Shown: positions 1 to 9,800, numbered from the stretch's first letter. The stretch: 64,000 nucleotides of DNA from JAJPHU01 sp035553375 (GCA_035553375.1 DATNCY010000047.1:16567-80566), one strand, 5' to 3'. Notes: generated by a model from the letters alone, not told the origin. Translations and numbers: made by a program.

Positions 1-3000
1 GGATCACCAACTCAAGCACGGTCTGGAAATGCCGGCGTGCTTCCACACAACGGCCGGCTTCCAGAGCCAGCCAACCGCGTTTCAAATACTCACCGGCACG
101 CTGCCCCTCGACGGCAATACCCGTCTCGATAGCTTGCAAACGCCAGCGACGCACCCAGAAGTCGGACGGGGGTTGGCCTAATGTTGGCAAACGCGGCATT
201 CCCGTCACGCGCAGCATTTCCAAGCGCTGCGAGGCCAGCAGAACTCGGCCCACCGTCTCGGCGATCTCGCGGCGGGGATCGCGGGCTAACTGTTGTCCCA
301 AGGGCGGTTCCCAGGCATGATTCAAACCATCGGCCAGATGGCGGTCGGCCTCCTCGTAATCGCCTCGGGCCGCCGCCAGGCGCACATGGAAACTGAGGTG
401 CTGCGGCGAGACGGGCTGACCAACCATGTCCGGCTTGGGCAGGAGTTGATCGCGCGCGGTATCCAACTGGCCCAGGTCGAGCATTAGTGCCATCATTCGC
501 TCGGCGGTCGTCAGTTCTTTTAATCCGCCGAGGGAACCGAGATCGGGAGCCTCGTTCAAGACGCTTAAAGCCTTTTCCGCCAGCCCCCTATCGAGCGCCA
601 TCTGGACTTTCTCCATCACCGGCTTGTTGGCCGAGGTCACTTCATAATTGTCCAACTTTCGTTTGACTTGATCGTCCAGGCTTGTCAATTGCTTGGACAA
701 TCCATCGAGTGCCTGTGCGTGTTTGGCGGGAGGTTGGCCGGGCAGTGGTCCCATTTCCTTCAAGCTCTTCAACTCGCCGCGGAGATGATTCGCCGCCACA
801 TCCAGATAACCGAGTTGGCGGAATGTTTTGAACAAGGCCTCATGCGCTTCGACGGCGTTCATCGGCCTGGGGTTAAAGCGAAGACAGTTCTGGTAGGCGG
901 CCACCATCTGCGTCCGGCGAATCTCGGCCATCCCCGGAAAGAACCGTTTCAGAAAGCGTTCTTGCGTCCTCTCGTCGAGTCGCGCGTAGGCATGACCGAG
1001 GAGGAGATAGGTTTGGGGATCTTTCGGATTGGTCCGCAAAGCGCGGCGCGCGGCGCGAATGCCCAGGTAGAGGGACTCCGGCGGGCCGGCATCTTGCGCG
1101 TTCACATGTATCGCCCGCGCCTTCAGCGCTTCGCCCTCGCGCGGGAGCGCCTGCCGTCTGGGTTGAAGGGCGCCTGTCGGGAAGAGATCGTCATACGTGC
1201 AGGACCAACTGAACGCCAGCAGGCTGTTCGGGATTGGTCCGAACGGCAACGAGACGCCGATGGCGCTGGTGGCGACGGCCGTTTGCCAAGCCTGTGCGTT
1301 CTGGTGGAGGAAACGCGGTTGCATGACCAGGAAGCGAACCTCCTGAAGGGTGGCGGTACTCTTGTCCAGAGAGGGCGGCGGATTGGGCTGCCACCAGGCG
1401 TCCCACCCTTCATACCACCATTCGTTCCTCGGGGCCGGAACTTCCGGTCCTCGTGGCGGTGCCTGCTTTGCCTGCGGACCGAACGCCAGGCGCTTCAAGT
1501 CCAGTTCCAGACCGGAAGCGGGGTCCGGTGCGTCTTTCTTCCGCGCATCCTTCCAGGCGAAGATGGCGATACGCCCCTCCAGATAACACAGCTTCCATTC
1601 ATCGGGGTTGCCGAACAGAACGGTCTGCGCGATCAGGTCGGCCTTCTGCGAGTTGGCGTGATCCATAATCCAGAACTGAACGCCTTGATCGCGGAGAATG
1701 CTCTGCCAATCCTTCTTGCCGATGGCTAAGGCGGCCGCCTCGGAGCCTTCCCGCGCGGCGTTTTCATCAGGAACCATGCGCTCCAGACTGGCGCGGATGG
1801 CCTGATATTCGCGGGCAGCTTTAGGGAACTGCGTCAGGCGCTGATCGATGAAGGCACGCTCGCCGGGCGCGAACCAGACGAGATAATTGGCAACCTCGTT
1901 GTGCATGTTGAACCAGTGAACGTCTGCGGGGAGGCGGTTCTGCTCGCGCCAATTCTTGATCTGGAGGGCTGCCTCCTGGAGCGACGGATCGACGACCACG
2001 CGCCAACCGACGCGGTGGGTTTGGTACGGCTGGGATTGCAACCAGCCGGGCACGGTAGCCACCAGCAGCGCCACCGCAAGAAGAATCGTCAAAACACGTC
2101 CGCCTAGCGACCAGCGCCGCCATCCCGGCGTCAAACGCGGGGCGCGGCCCAGGCGATGCGCGGCGTAATCCAGCCAGTTCAAGGCGGTGATCGGGCCGGC
2201 CATGACGGCGAACAGCGGAATGGCTCGGGCGCTGTACAGGCTCAACAGGGCGAACGCCAGCCAGATCAACAGACGTTGCCATGTCGCCCGGCCGAACAGA
2301 CACACGAAGGAAATCAGCCCCAGAAGCAACAGGGGCAAATAAGCCAACCCTGCCACGCTCAAGCCGAGGTAGGGTTCGTAATAGCCTTTGCGCAGCGGCG
2401 ACAGAAACAGCCCACGGAACTGCGCATCGTGCTGAATCTCGTTATGGGCTGGTGACAGGCCGAACACCGCCGGCAGCGTGAAGGCGTGTAGGTGATGCGG
2501 ATTGAGAAGGCACGCGGCCAAGCCGACGATCAGCACCAGCGCCAGCCGGATCAGCTCGCGCGGCCGCATCTCCTCCGGCTTCTCCTCGGACAGCGGGAAC
2601 CATTGTTGCAGCAATCCTCCAATCAGATAGAGGGCGACGACCAACGGCCCCAGAAAGAACCATTGATCGCAATTAACCCACAGCGCGAACAGCGGTGGGA
2701 GCAACCACCAGAGCCGCTGTCCGCTATCCGCTATCCGCTGTCCGCTATCCGCTGCCTGTTTGCGGACAGCGGATAGCGGATAGCGGACAGCGGTTAAAAG
2801 CCATAGCGTCAAAGCGAGAAAGAGGAAGGACAGATAGAACGGTTGAAGATAAAAGCGAGTGCTTATGGCGAGTATAGCGAGTGCCGTGCAGGCGGCGGGG
2901 ATCCACAAACTCTGTCCGGCGCGGCGACTGCTGCGCAGCAGGATCGCTGCCAGCACCGTTACCAACAGCGCCTTGCAGACCACCACTGCGGCACCGCCAA

Positions 3001-3403
3001 TCACCGGAATCTGATAAAGCGCGTAGACCATCAGCGCGAACAGCCAGGAGTGGTTGACCCAATAGGTTCCATCGCTGGAATAGGTGAAGGGATCGACGCC
3101 GAAGTGATAGTCGCCGTGCGCGAGCAAGCGGCCGGTGGCCAATTGACCGAAGAAGTCGGGGTTGGTCACGGGGAAAGAGGCGACCAGAAAGGCGAAAACC
3201 AGGACGAGGACGACGAGTGAGCCGTCGAGCCGGCCGCATAACCGTGTGAAATTTTCCACCGACGGCATCGATGGTTTGGGCGGCGGCGGCAGAGGGATGG
3301 CGGGAGCATCCGGTGTCGGGGCTGACGTCTGGATGCTGGTCGTCGCCGGCGTGTCGGCACTCGCGGGCGGTGTTTCGGGATGATCGGAGGATGCCATGCT
3401 CAT
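1..3403 (-). CDS. Large membrane protein with TPR-like C-terminal part, 3' end beyond the window
   Basis: The reverse strand is open for about 1134 codons from ATG at 3403 to the window edge, so the C-terminus is missing. Residues 1-50 are a Pro/Ala/Thr-rich cytoplasmic tail. Several hydrophobic segments follow (roughly 65-460), with aromatic and charged loops such as NPDFFGQLATGRLLAHGDY, as in polytopic glycosyltransferase-like or O-antigen-ligase-like proteins. A soluble region follows, and after about residue 780 come helical repeats resembling tetratricopeptides (for example NPKDPKTYLLLGHAYARLDE). I do not recognise a named family. Planctomycetes have many such membrane/TPR proteins of unknown role. 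A second ATG lies two codons downstream and neither has a strong ribosome binding site. A palindromic repeat is translated in frame at about residues 204-230. The plus-strand ORFs across this stretch are shadows. Confidence 0.8.
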   Translation of the reverse strand, partial: MSMASSDHPETPPASADTPATTSIQTSAPTPDAPAIPLPPPPKPSMPSVENFTRLCGRLDGSLVVLVLVFAFLVASFPVTNPDFFGQLATGRLLAHGDYHFGVDPFTYSSDGTYWVNHSWLFALMVYALYQIPVIGGAAVVVCKALLVTVLAAILLRSSRRAGQSLWIPAACTALAILAISTRFYLQPFYLSFLFLALTLWLLTAVRYPLSAVRKQAADSGQRIADSGQRLWWLLPPLFALWVNCDQWFFLGPLVVALYLIGGLLQQWFPLSEEKPEEMRPRELIRLALVLIVGLAACLLNPHHLHAFTLPAVFGLSPAHNEIQHDAQFRGLFLSPLRKGYYEPYLGLSVAGLAYLPLLLLGLISFVCLFGRATWQRLLIWLAFALLSLYSARAIPLFAVMAGPITALNWLDYAAHRLGRAPRLTPGWRRWSLGGRVLTILLAVALLVATVPGWLQSQPYQTHRVGWRVVVDPSLQEAALQIKNWREQNRLPADVHWFNMHNEVANYLVWFAPGERAFIDQRLTQFPKAAREYQAIRASLERMVPDENAAREGSEAAALAIGKKDWQSILRDQGVQFWIMDHANSQKADLIAQTVLFGNPDEWKLCYLEGRIAIFAWKDARKKDAPDPASGLELDLKRLAFGPQAKQAPPRGPEVPAPRNEWWYEGWDAWWQPNPPPSLDKSTATLQEVRFLVMQPRFLHQNAQAWQTAVATSAIGVSLPFGPIPNSLLAFSWSCTYDDLFPTGALQPRRQALPREGEALKARAIHVNAQDAGPPESLYLGIRAARRALRTNPKDPQTYLLLGHAYARLDERTQERFLKRFFPGMAEIRRTQMVAAYQNCLRFNPRPMNAVEAHEALFKTFRQLGYLDVAANHLRGELKSLKEMGPLPGQPPAKHAQALDGLSKQLTSLDDQVKRKLDNYEVTSANKPVMEKVQMALDRGLAEKALSVLNEAPDLGSLGGLKELTTAERMMALMLDLGQLDTARDQLLPKPDMVGQPVSPQHLSFHVRLAAARGDYEEADRHLADGLNHAWEPPLGQQLARDPRREIAETVGRVLLASQRLEMLRVTGMPRLPTLGQPPSDFWVRRWRLQAIETGIAVEGQRAGEYLKRGWLALEAGRCVEARRHFQTVLELVI
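2714..2793. repeat. Palindromic repeat, CCGCTATCCGCTGTCCGC family, inside a gene
   Basis: Iterated CCGCTATCCGCTGTCCGC units on the left are mirrored by GCGGACAGCGGATAGCGG units on the right around a short CCTGTTT centre. The element lies inside the minus-strand membrane protein gene without closing the frame, and encodes an Arg/Gln/Ala/Asp-rich stretch between two hydrophobic segments. A relative lies in the glycosyltransferase gene at 48716-48792. Confidence 0.85.
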
Positions 3404-3510
3404 GGGTCCGTAGGTCGAAAAAAAATCAAAGAAGCCAGCTATATTGTCCTTCAACGGTAGATGGTCGCTGCGCCGCGGTCAAGCGTCTCTGCGAGGTGCC
3501 TCTCGATTTT

Positions 3511-3575
3511 GGCGAACGGCCGGCGTCAGCCGGCTGGTGTAGCCCTTACCAGCCGGCTGACGCCGGCCGTTCGCC
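3511..3575. repeat. Palindromic repeat, GGCGAACGGCCGGCGTCAGC family
   Basis: Arms of about 28 bases beginning GGCGAACGGCCGGCGTCAGC are inverted around a short GTAGCCCTT centre. It lies in the 395-base divergent region between the left-edge membrane protein and the thioredoxin/NHL gene. I see no gene in the rest of that gap. Relatives are at 10880, 15894, 47176 and 58371. Confidence 0.9.
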
Positions 3576-3798
3576 TGGAAACGCCAAACTATATCAAGAT
3601 GAATCATCGCTCCTTCCGCATCGTCTACTTCTCAGGAGAGGCCGCTTGCTGGTCCACGAAAACACGACTGCTCTGTTCCACCTTGGGGCGCTTGACCTAA
3701 GATAGTCAGAAGTGTTTGTCTCGCCCCGGATGTCAGCGCGAGGGATGCCTGGCTCCGCTCTCGTGTTTGTCCTGTTCGTGTTGTCAAGGAGACTGCTG

Positions 3799-5487
3799 AT
3801 GTCCCTGCCTCCGGAATCGCTCGCCTCCTCTCGCCCGGTTTCGCACACCCGTTGGTGGATTCTCGCCGTGGGTTTGCCGCTCATCGCTCTGATGGGCTGG
3901 TATCTGTTCCAGCACGGCATTGGTTGGCCCGCGCGGCCGGTCGCGGCCCAGGAACCAACAACCGAAGATGCTCCCAAGGAACGACGGAAGGACAAGAGCG
4001 AGGATGGGCGCCCTGAAGCTCCCGAGTTGAATGGCGGCGTCGCCTGGCTGAACACGGCCGGCCCTGTGCGCATGAAAGACCTCCGCGGCAAAATTGTCCT
4101 CCTCGATTTCTGGACGCTGTGCTGCATCAACTGCATCCATACGCTGCCGGACCTCGCTCGGCTCGAAAAGAAATATCCTAACGAGTTGGTCGTCGTCGGT
4201 ATCCACACCGCCAAGTTCGACAACGAGAAGAACACCGAAAGTATCCGCAAGGCCATCTTGCGTTACGAGATTAGCCACCCCGTTGTCAATGACGCCAACC
4301 AACGCATCTGGAACACCTATGGCTCGCGTTCGTGGCCAACCCTGTGCCTGATCGATCCCGAAGGCCGTGTCGTCGGCTCCGCCTCCGGCGAAGGCAATTA
4401 TGAGTTGCTCGATCGTGTGATCGCCAAACTCATCAAGATTCACAAGGAAAAGAAAACCCTCAACGAAAAGCCGTTGAAGTTCCAGCTGGCCCGCAATCAG
4501 GAGAACGGCGATAGTCCGCTGTTCTTCCCCGGCAAGGTGCTGGCCGACGCCGCGAGCAAGCGGGTGTTCATCGCCGACAGCACGCACCATCGCATCGTCA
4601 TTACGGATCTCGACGGCAAGAAGATCGCCATTGCCGGCGTCGGCGAACCGGGCAAGGCCGACGGTCCCTTCGCCAAGGCCGGCTTCAACGATCCACAGGG
4701 CATGGCTTTGCAAGGTGATGTTCTCTATGTTGCCGACCGCAAAAATCACCTGATTCGCGCCCTCGATCTGAAGGCGCAAACGGTCAAGACCGTGGCCGGC
4801 ATCGGCACACAGGGCACGGATCGCGAGATGGGCGGCGCGGCTCTGAAGACCGGACTCAACAGCCCGTGGGCGTTGCTGCTTCACAAGGATCGCCTGTACA
4901 TCGCCATGGCCGGTCATCATCAGATTTGGACGATGGATTTGGAGAAGGGCAAAGTGGCTCCTTTCGCGGGCAGTGGCCGTGAGAACATCCGCGATGGTTC
5001 GCTCATTACCAGTTGCTTCGCCCAACCGAGCGGGCTGGCGACGGACGGCAAAACGCTGTGGGTGGCCGATAGCGAAGTCAGCGCCGTCCGCGCGGTTCCG
5101 CTGGAAGGCGACGACGAGGTCAAGACGGTTGTTGGCGAAGGCTTGTTCGAGTTCGGCGATAAGGATGGGCAAGGGAACAAGGTGCGCTTGCAGCACGCAC
5201 TCGGTCTTGCATATCACGAGGGCAAACTGTATGTGGCCGACACGTATAATAGCAAGATCAAGTTGCTCGATCCGGTGAAGCGAACCTGCACCACGTTTCT
5301 GGGCGGCGAACCGGAGGGCTGGCTGGCCGGCCCTGTATTCAGCGAACCGGGCGGCATCAGCTATTCGGACGGCAAACTTTACGTGGCCGACACCAATGCG
5401 CATCGCATCCGTGTGGTCGATCTCAAGACGAAAACCGTATCCACGCTGAAACTGCAAGGCGTCGAAGCGCCGAAGCTGGCGCGTTGA
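3799..5487 (+). CDS. Thioredoxin-like protein with NHL-repeat beta-propeller (NHLRC2-like)
   Basis: The 562-aa product has an N-terminal membrane anchor or uncleaved signal (about 19-38) and a charged linker. A thioredoxin-fold domain follows with the active-site sequence FWTLCCINC (Cys109-x-x-Cys112), then NHL propeller blades seen as repeated LYVADRKNHLIR, LYVADTYNSKIK and LYVADTNAHRIR segments. The CCINC motif plus NHL propeller is the layout of NHLRC2-type thiol-disulfide proteins. It probably works outside the cytoplasmic membrane on protein thiols, though its substrate is unknown. I chose ATG 3799 because AAGGAGA ends six bases before it; upstream in-frame codons lack such a site. It is followed by dsbD after 73 bases, which fits a shared extracytoplasmic redox role. 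The long minus-strand ORF opposite is a shadow. Confidence 0.88.
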   Translation: MSLPPESLASSRPVSHTRWWILAVGLPLIALMGWYLFQHGIGWPARPVAAQEPTTEDAPKERRKDKSEDGRPEAPELNGGVAWLNTAGPVRMKDLRGKIVLLDFWTLCCINCIHTLPDLARLEKKYPNELVVVGIHTAKFDNEKNTESIRKAILRYEISHPVVNDANQRIWNTYGSRSWPTLCLIDPEGRVVGSASGEGNYELLDRVIAKLIKIHKEKKTLNEKPLKFQLARNQENGDSPLFFPGKVLADAASKRVFIADSTHHRIVITDLDGKKIAIAGVGEPGKADGPFAKAGFNDPQGMALQGDVLYVADRKNHLIRALDLKAQTVKTVAGIGTQGTDREMGGAALKTGLNSPWALLLHKDRLYIAMAGHHQIWTMDLEKGKVAPFAGSGRENIRDGSLITSCFAQPSGLATDGKTLWVADSEVSAVRAVPLEGDDEVKTVVGEGLFEFGDKDGQGNKVRLQHALGLAYHEGKLYVADTYNSKIKLLDPVKRTCTTFLGGEPEGWLAGPVFSEPGGISYSDGKLYVADTNAHRIRVVDLKTKTVSTLKLQGVEAPKLAR

Positions 5488-5495
5488 GGAAGTTG

Positions 5496-5538
5496 GCCGT
5501 TTGCGGCTTGGCGTGAAGATCGCCAAGCCGCAAACGGC
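5496..5538. repeat. Short palindrome between the thioredoxin/NHL gene and dsbD
   Basis: Arms GCCGTTTGCGGCTTGGCG and its complement flank a seven-base loop. It could end transcription of the upstream gene or act as an mRNA hairpin in a two-gene unit. It is similar in sequence to the palindrome at 18235-18279. Confidence 0.8.
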
Positions 5539-5560
5539 TCATGTCAGGAAGGTAATGCGT

Positions 5561-7708
5561 ATGAATCTCTCGCGTCTGATCCCCCTGATGATTGTCTGCG
5601 GCTTGCTGCTGGGGACCGACGTGGCGCGGGCAGCGGGACCGTTCGAGAAGGAGCCATTCCCCCGAACCGCCGAGAAGATCGATTTCTCCGTCGCGCTATT
5701 GCCTGCCGATCCGTTCTCGGACACGAACGCGGTGGATGCGAAGGCGCGAACTTTTCGGCGCGGCGAGCCATTCACCTTGGTCATCACCGGCACCCCCAAA
5801 CGAGGGTATCATACCTATCCAATGACGGAACGCTCCGCCGATCCGGCGCAGCATGAGAGCGGTCTAAGTCAATTGATTTACCCCAAGGACATGGCGGGCT
5901 TGCAACCTCTTTGGCCCATCCAGGAAAGCCCGGAGCCGAAGTTCGTGGCCTATCCCGACAACCTCGGCGTCTTGCTCGAACACGAACACACCTTTACGTG
6001 GTCCCAGGCGATTCTCGTGTCACCTGATGCCAAACCGGGTTCTCGTACTCTGTCGTTCACGATCAAATTGCAAGTTTGCAATGAAAGCAACTGTATACCG
6101 GGCCAACATCATTTTGAAGTTCCCTTCACCATCGCCGACACTCCCGCCGTGGCGTTGACCAAGGAGCTACAAGATCGTCAAAATGCGAAACACACGATCG
6201 CGGTTCGGCCGGTGCCGAGCAACCTTCAGAGCAAAATGAGTCGCTCCGAGGAACCGGCAGCCCCAACGCGGAGCGTCTCGCCGCTGTCACCGCCAAAGAA
6301 AGCGGATACGAGCCTGTTGGGTTTGTTGTTCGCGACAATGGGCGCCGCCATCGCCATGTTGTTCACGCCCTGCGTTTTTCCGATGGTCCCCATCACGGTC
6401 AGTTTCTTCCTCAAACAGTCCGAGAAGAAGCATCACAATCCCATCATCACGGCCACCGTGTATTCAGTGACGATCATCGTCGTGTTAGCGCTGGCGGTGT
6501 TGATCCTCGGCAAAATCATCGTGGATCTGGCCAATAGCCCGTGGATGAATCTCGGGCTTGGTCTAATGCTGGTGTTCTTCGCGCTGAGTCTGTTCGGCAT
6601 GTACGAGTTGGAATTGCCGCATTCTTTGTCGAGTTTCACATCGTCGCGCGAAAGCAAGGGTGGTTACGCGGGCGCTTTCTTCATGGCGCTGACGTTCACG
6701 ATCACGAGTTTCACCTGCACCGGGCCGTTTCTTGGGCCGCTTCTGGTGGCAACCAAGGAATTGCAACTCAGCTACGATCGGCTGATTCTGGCGGCTTTCG
6801 TGTATTCGGCCACATTCGCGGCACCGTTTTTCGTCTTGGCCTTGTTCCCCAGTCTGCTCAAGGCGTTGCCCAAGAGCGGCGGTTGGCTCAACGGCGTTAA
6901 GGTCGTCATGGGCTTCCTCGAACTGGCGATGGCCTTGAAGTTCCTCGGCAATATGGACGCCAGCCTTCATCCCGGCAATCCGGTGCTGTTCACCTACGAG
7001 ACAGTGTTTGCTGTCTGGATCGCGCTGGCCGTGGCGTGCGGTCTGTATCTGCTGGGGCTGTTTCGTCTGCCGCACGATACGCCAGTAGAGAGCATCGGTG
7101 TGCCGCGATTCCTGCTGGCGACATTATCGCTGGGCCTGGCGCTGTTCATGCTGCCGGCTCTGAATCATAAGACGCCGCAGGGCGTCCTCGGTGAGTTTTT
7201 GGTATCGTTCGCCCCTCTCGACACGGAATCGGATCAGTCGGGCAGTCAGCTGGCGGGTTCGTCAAAACTCCAGTGGCACCTCGACTACGACAAGGCGCGT
7301 GCGGAAGCGCTGAAGGAAAACAAGCTGCTTCTGATCGATTTCACCGGCGTGAACTGCCAGAATTGTCGGGCCAATGAACGAGGCGTCTTCCCTCAACCGG
7401 CCGTTAAGGACGAACTGGAGAAGTTCGTTCGCGTGCAGCTTTACACGGACGTGGTTCCCAAGCAAGGTCTATCGAGGGGAGAGGCGGAGGCGGAGGCGAA
7501 TCGGAACAGCAACTGGCAGGCCAACACGTTCGCGGACGGCACATTGCCTTTCTATGTCATCTTCAAGCCGGACCCGACGATGCTTGAGGAAAACGGCAAG
7601 CTCAAGGGCGTGGAACTGGGACGAACGGCCGGCAAGATCAACGACGTATCGGCCTTCGTGGACATCCTCAAAAATGCCCAGAGCCGGCAAATCGCCTCAC
7701 GCCCCTGA
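5561..7708 (+). CDS. dsbD: Thiol:disulfide interchange protein DsbD
   Basis: The 715-aa product has the three-part DsbD layout. A signal peptide precedes a periplasmic N-terminal domain with the cysteine pair VCNESNC (Cys173, Cys178). A multi-spanning region follows with the conserved Cys-Pro segment FTPCVFPMVP and a second membrane Cys in FTCTGPFLGP. The C-terminal thioredoxin-like domain carries VNCQNCR. DsbD moves electrons from cytoplasmic thioredoxin across the membrane to extracytoplasmic thiol proteins, so the upstream thioredoxin/NHL protein is a plausible partner (inference). AGGAAGG lies eight bases before ATG 5561 but only two before ATG 5555, so I prefer 5561. Confidence 0.92.
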   Translation: MNLSRLIPLMIVCGLLLGTDVARAAGPFEKEPFPRTAEKIDFSVALLPADPFSDTNAVDAKARTFRRGEPFTLVITGTPKRGYHTYPMTERSADPAQHESGLSQLIYPKDMAGLQPLWPIQESPEPKFVAYPDNLGVLLEHEHTFTWSQAILVSPDAKPGSRTLSFTIKLQVCNESNCIPGQHHFEVPFTIADTPAVALTKELQDRQNAKHTIAVRPVPSNLQSKMSRSEEPAAPTRSVSPLSPPKKADTSLLGLLFATMGAAIAMLFTPCVFPMVPITVSFFLKQSEKKHHNPIITATVYSVTIIVVLALAVLILGKIIVDLANSPWMNLGLGLMLVFFALSLFGMYELELPHSLSSFTSSRESKGGYAGAFFMALTFTITSFTCTGPFLGPLLVATKELQLSYDRLILAAFVYSATFAAPFFVLALFPSLLKALPKSGGWLNGVKVVMGFLELAMALKFLGNMDASLHPGNPVLFTYETVFAVWIALAVACGLYLLGLFRLPHDTPVESIGVPRFLLATLSLGLALFMLPALNHKTPQGVLGEFLVSFAPLDTESDQSGSQLAGSSKLQWHLDYDKARAEALKENKLLLIDFTGVNCQNCRANERGVFPQPAVKDELEKFVRVQLYTDVVPKQGLSRGEAEAEANRNSNWQANTFADGTLPFYVIFKPDPTMLEENGKLKGVELGRTAGKINDVSAFVDILKNAQSRQIASRP

Positions 7709-7730
7709 TTCGTGGCTGTCACCGCATGGA

Positions 7731-7793
7731 GTAGGTCCCGCTTGCCGAGCGGGACCTGTTGGGGCAAGGTCCCGCTCGGCAAGCGGGATCTAC
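7731..7793. repeat. Palindromic repeat, TCCCGCTTGCCGAGCGGGACC family
   Basis: Inverted arms GTAGGTCCCGCTTGCCGAGC and complement flank a short centre. It sits between the convergent genes dsbD and the small membrane protein, where it could terminate transcription in both directions. A diverged relative is at 45981-46060. Confidence 0.88.
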
Positions 7794-7815
7794 CTCCTAG
7801 CGTTCGTGCTTCTTA

Positions 7816-8118
7816 TCAGCGGCGAATGCGTGTATCGGGCGGATGCCAGTCATCATCCGGCTCGACTGCCGCGGCGCGCTGGCGCAATTGCTCCTCTTCG
7901 CGCTCTCCCTCCACGCTCGCCGACAACATCCGCCCCCACAGCAGGTAATGCAGCAGCGCCATGAATAAAATGACGCCGCCGAACAGCACGACATAGAGGA
8001 AAAAGCCGCCGCTGATGAAGATCAGCACGAACAGAAAGAAGCCTAGACCGAGCAGCGTGAGGAAGACGCTTAGAGATGCGTGGCGTTGTTGCTGCGGCTG
8101 CGGATAATTGTGGGTCAT
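7816..8118 (-). CDS. Small two-span membrane protein of unknown function
   Basis: The 100-aa product has a polar Gln-rich N-terminus, two adjacent strongly hydrophobic stretches (about 17-40 and 43-62), then an acidic and basic cytoplasmic tail rich in Glu and Arg. I do not recognise a family. The hydrophobic pattern, Leu/Phe-rich and rich in Gly, supports a real membrane protein rather than a chance ORF. It is transcribed divergently from the aldehyde dehydrogenase gene, with a perfect palindrome in the shared upstream region, and converges with dsbD. Confidence 0.7.
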   Translation of the reverse strand: MTHNYPQPQQQRHASLSVFLTLLGLGFFLFVLIFISGGFFLYVVLFGGVILFMALLHYLLWGRMLSASVEGEREEEQLRQRAAAVEPDDDWHPPDTRIRR

Positions 8119-8138
8119 GATTTTCTCTTTGCGTTTCG

Positions 8139-8174
8139 CGCGGTTTGCCGTTTCGCGCGAAACGGCAAACCGCG
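8139..8174. repeat. Perfect 36-base palindrome with TTTCGCGCGAAA core
   Basis: CGCGGTTTGCCG, the self-complementary core TTTCGCGCGAAA, and CGGCAAACCGCG make a perfect 36-base palindrome in a divergent promoter region. The same core occurs at 18680, 32103 and 38014 with different but again mirrored arms. It may be a mobile palindrome or a binding site for a dimeric protein; the changing arms favour the former. Confidence 0.85.
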
Positions 8175-8305
8175 ACGATTCCTTTATAGCAGCGTTTTCT
8201 CTCCCTCACTACGCTGCACGTTTGACGCGGCCCAAGAGCGCTGCAATAATCCCGCACATCGGATGCCGTTTCTCGTTCGCCTCTTTGACACAGGAGGATC
8301 TCCCC

Positions 8306-9796
8306 ATGAGTATCGCAACGCAACCCAAGTCTCGCGCGGTCAAGCCGCCCAAGGTCAAGGATCAACCGCTGTTCATCGGCGGCAAATGGCTCGATAGCGT
8401 GTCGGGCAAGACGTTTCCGACCATGAACCCGGCGACCGGCGAAACCATCTGCCAGGTGGCCGAGGGCGATAAGGCCGATGTCGATTTGGCCGTCAAGGCT
8501 GCGCGCAAGGCGTTCGAGGAAGGACCGTGGCCGAAGATGAGCGCCGCCGAGCGCGGCCGCTTGCTGTTCAAACTCGCCGATCTCATTGAGTCCAACAAGG
8601 AAGAGTTGGCCGCGCTCGAATCGCTCGACAACGGCAAACCGCTGCGCGATTCGCTCAACGCCGATCTGGCGCTGACCGTCAAGTGCTATCGTTACTACGC
8701 CGGTTGGGCCGACAAGAACCACGGCAAGACCATCCCCGTCGAGGGACCGTATTTCTGCTACACGCGGCACGAACCGCTTGGCGTCGTCGGTCAGATTATC
8801 CCGTGGAATTTCCCGCTGCTCATGCAGTCGTGGAAGTGGGGACCGGCGCTAGCCACTGGATGCACCATTGTGCTGAAGCCGGCCGAGCAGACGCCGTTGA
8901 CGGCGCTGCGCGTGGCGGCCTTGGCTCAGGAGGCAGGCTTCCCCGATGGCGTCATCAACGTCGTGCCGGGTTTCGGCCCGACCGCCGGCGCGGCTGTCAG
9001 CGAACACATGGACATCGATAAGGTCGCCTTCACCGGCGAACATACGACCGGCCAACTCATCATGGCCGCCGCCGCCAAGAGCAATTTGAAGCGCGTCAGC
9101 CTGGAACTGGGCGGAAAAAGTCCCAACATCGTTTTTGCCGACGCCGATCTGGATGCCGCCGTCGAAGGAGCCTATTTCGGTCTGTTCTTCAATCAGGGCC
9201 AATGTTGCTGCGCCGGCAGCCGGCTGTTCGTCGAGGAGAAGGTTCACGATCAATTCGTCGAGAAAGTGCTGAAAAAGGCCAAAGCGCAGAAGGTCGGCGA
9301 TCCCTTCGACCCCGATACGACGCAGGGGCCGCAGGTATCGCAGGAGCAATGCGATCGCGTCATGGGCTTCATCGAATCGGGCAAGAAAGAGGGAGCCAAG
9401 CTGCTGGCCGGCGGCCGTCGCCTCGGTGAGCGTGGTTTCTTCATCGAGCCGACCGTGTTCGGCGAGGTCAAGGATGAGATGAAGATTGCCCGCGAGGAGA
9501 TTTTCGGGCCGGTGATGAACATCCTCAAATTCAAGGATGTGAATGAAGTGGTGCGGCGCGGCAATCAAACGTCGTTCGGTTTGGCCGCTGCCGTGTGGAC
9601 GCGAGACATCACCAAGGCGCATCGTCTGGCCAATGGGCTGCGTGCCGGTACGGTATGGATCAACTGCTATGACGTGTTCGATGCGGCCGCACCGTTTGGC
9701 GGCTTCCGTATGAGCGGATTCGGCCGCGAACTGGGCGAATACGCTCTGGAATTGTACACCGAGGTCAAGACCGTCACGGTCAATTTGGGCGAGTGA
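8306..9796 (+). CDS. NAD(P)-dependent aldehyde dehydrogenase
   Basis: The 496-aa product is full length for the class 1/2 aldehyde dehydrogenase superfamily, soluble enzymes that oxidise aldehydes to acids. Visible signatures are IIPWNFPLL and LKPAEQTPL (cofactor binding), FTGEHTTG (a variant of the usual FTGS motif), the general-base motif LELGGKSPNIV, the catalytic cysteine segment QGQCCCAGSR, EEIFGPV, and the C-terminal FGGFRMSGFGRELG. Substrate cannot be read from sequence; the overall pattern fits betaine-aldehyde or retinal-type enzymes. AGGAGG lies eight bases before ATG 8306, which decides this start against a longer in-frame extension through the upstream palindrome. Confidence 0.93.
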   Translation: MSIATQPKSRAVKPPKVKDQPLFIGGKWLDSVSGKTFPTMNPATGETICQVAEGDKADVDLAVKAARKAFEEGPWPKMSAAERGRLLFKLADLIESNKEELAALESLDNGKPLRDSLNADLALTVKCYRYYAGWADKNHGKTIPVEGPYFCYTRHEPLGVVGQIIPWNFPLLMQSWKWGPALATGCTIVLKPAEQTPLTALRVAALAQEAGFPDGVINVVPGFGPTAGAAVSEHMDIDKVAFTGEHTTGQLIMAAAAKSNLKRVSLELGGKSPNIVFADADLDAAVEGAYFGLFFNQGQCCCAGSRLFVEEKVHDQFVEKVLKKAKAQKVGDPFDPDTTQGPQVSQEQCDRVMGFIESGKKEGAKLLAGGRRLGERGFFIEPTVFGEVKDEMKIAREEIFGPVMNILKFKDVNEVVRRGNQTSFGLAAAVWTRDITKAHRLANGLRAGTVWINCYDVFDAAAPFGGFRMSGFGRELGEYALELYTEVKTVTVNLGE

Positions 9797-9800
9797 GGCA

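Noticed and set aside
668..1729. A 353-aa plus-strand ORF
   Set aside because: The opposite strand is open for more than 1100 codons with membrane spans and TPR-like repeats; this ORF is a shadow.
3784..5526. A 580-aa minus-strand ORF
   Set aside because: It lies exactly opposite the thioredoxin/NHL gene, has no recognisable domain, and arises from GC-rich third-position bias.
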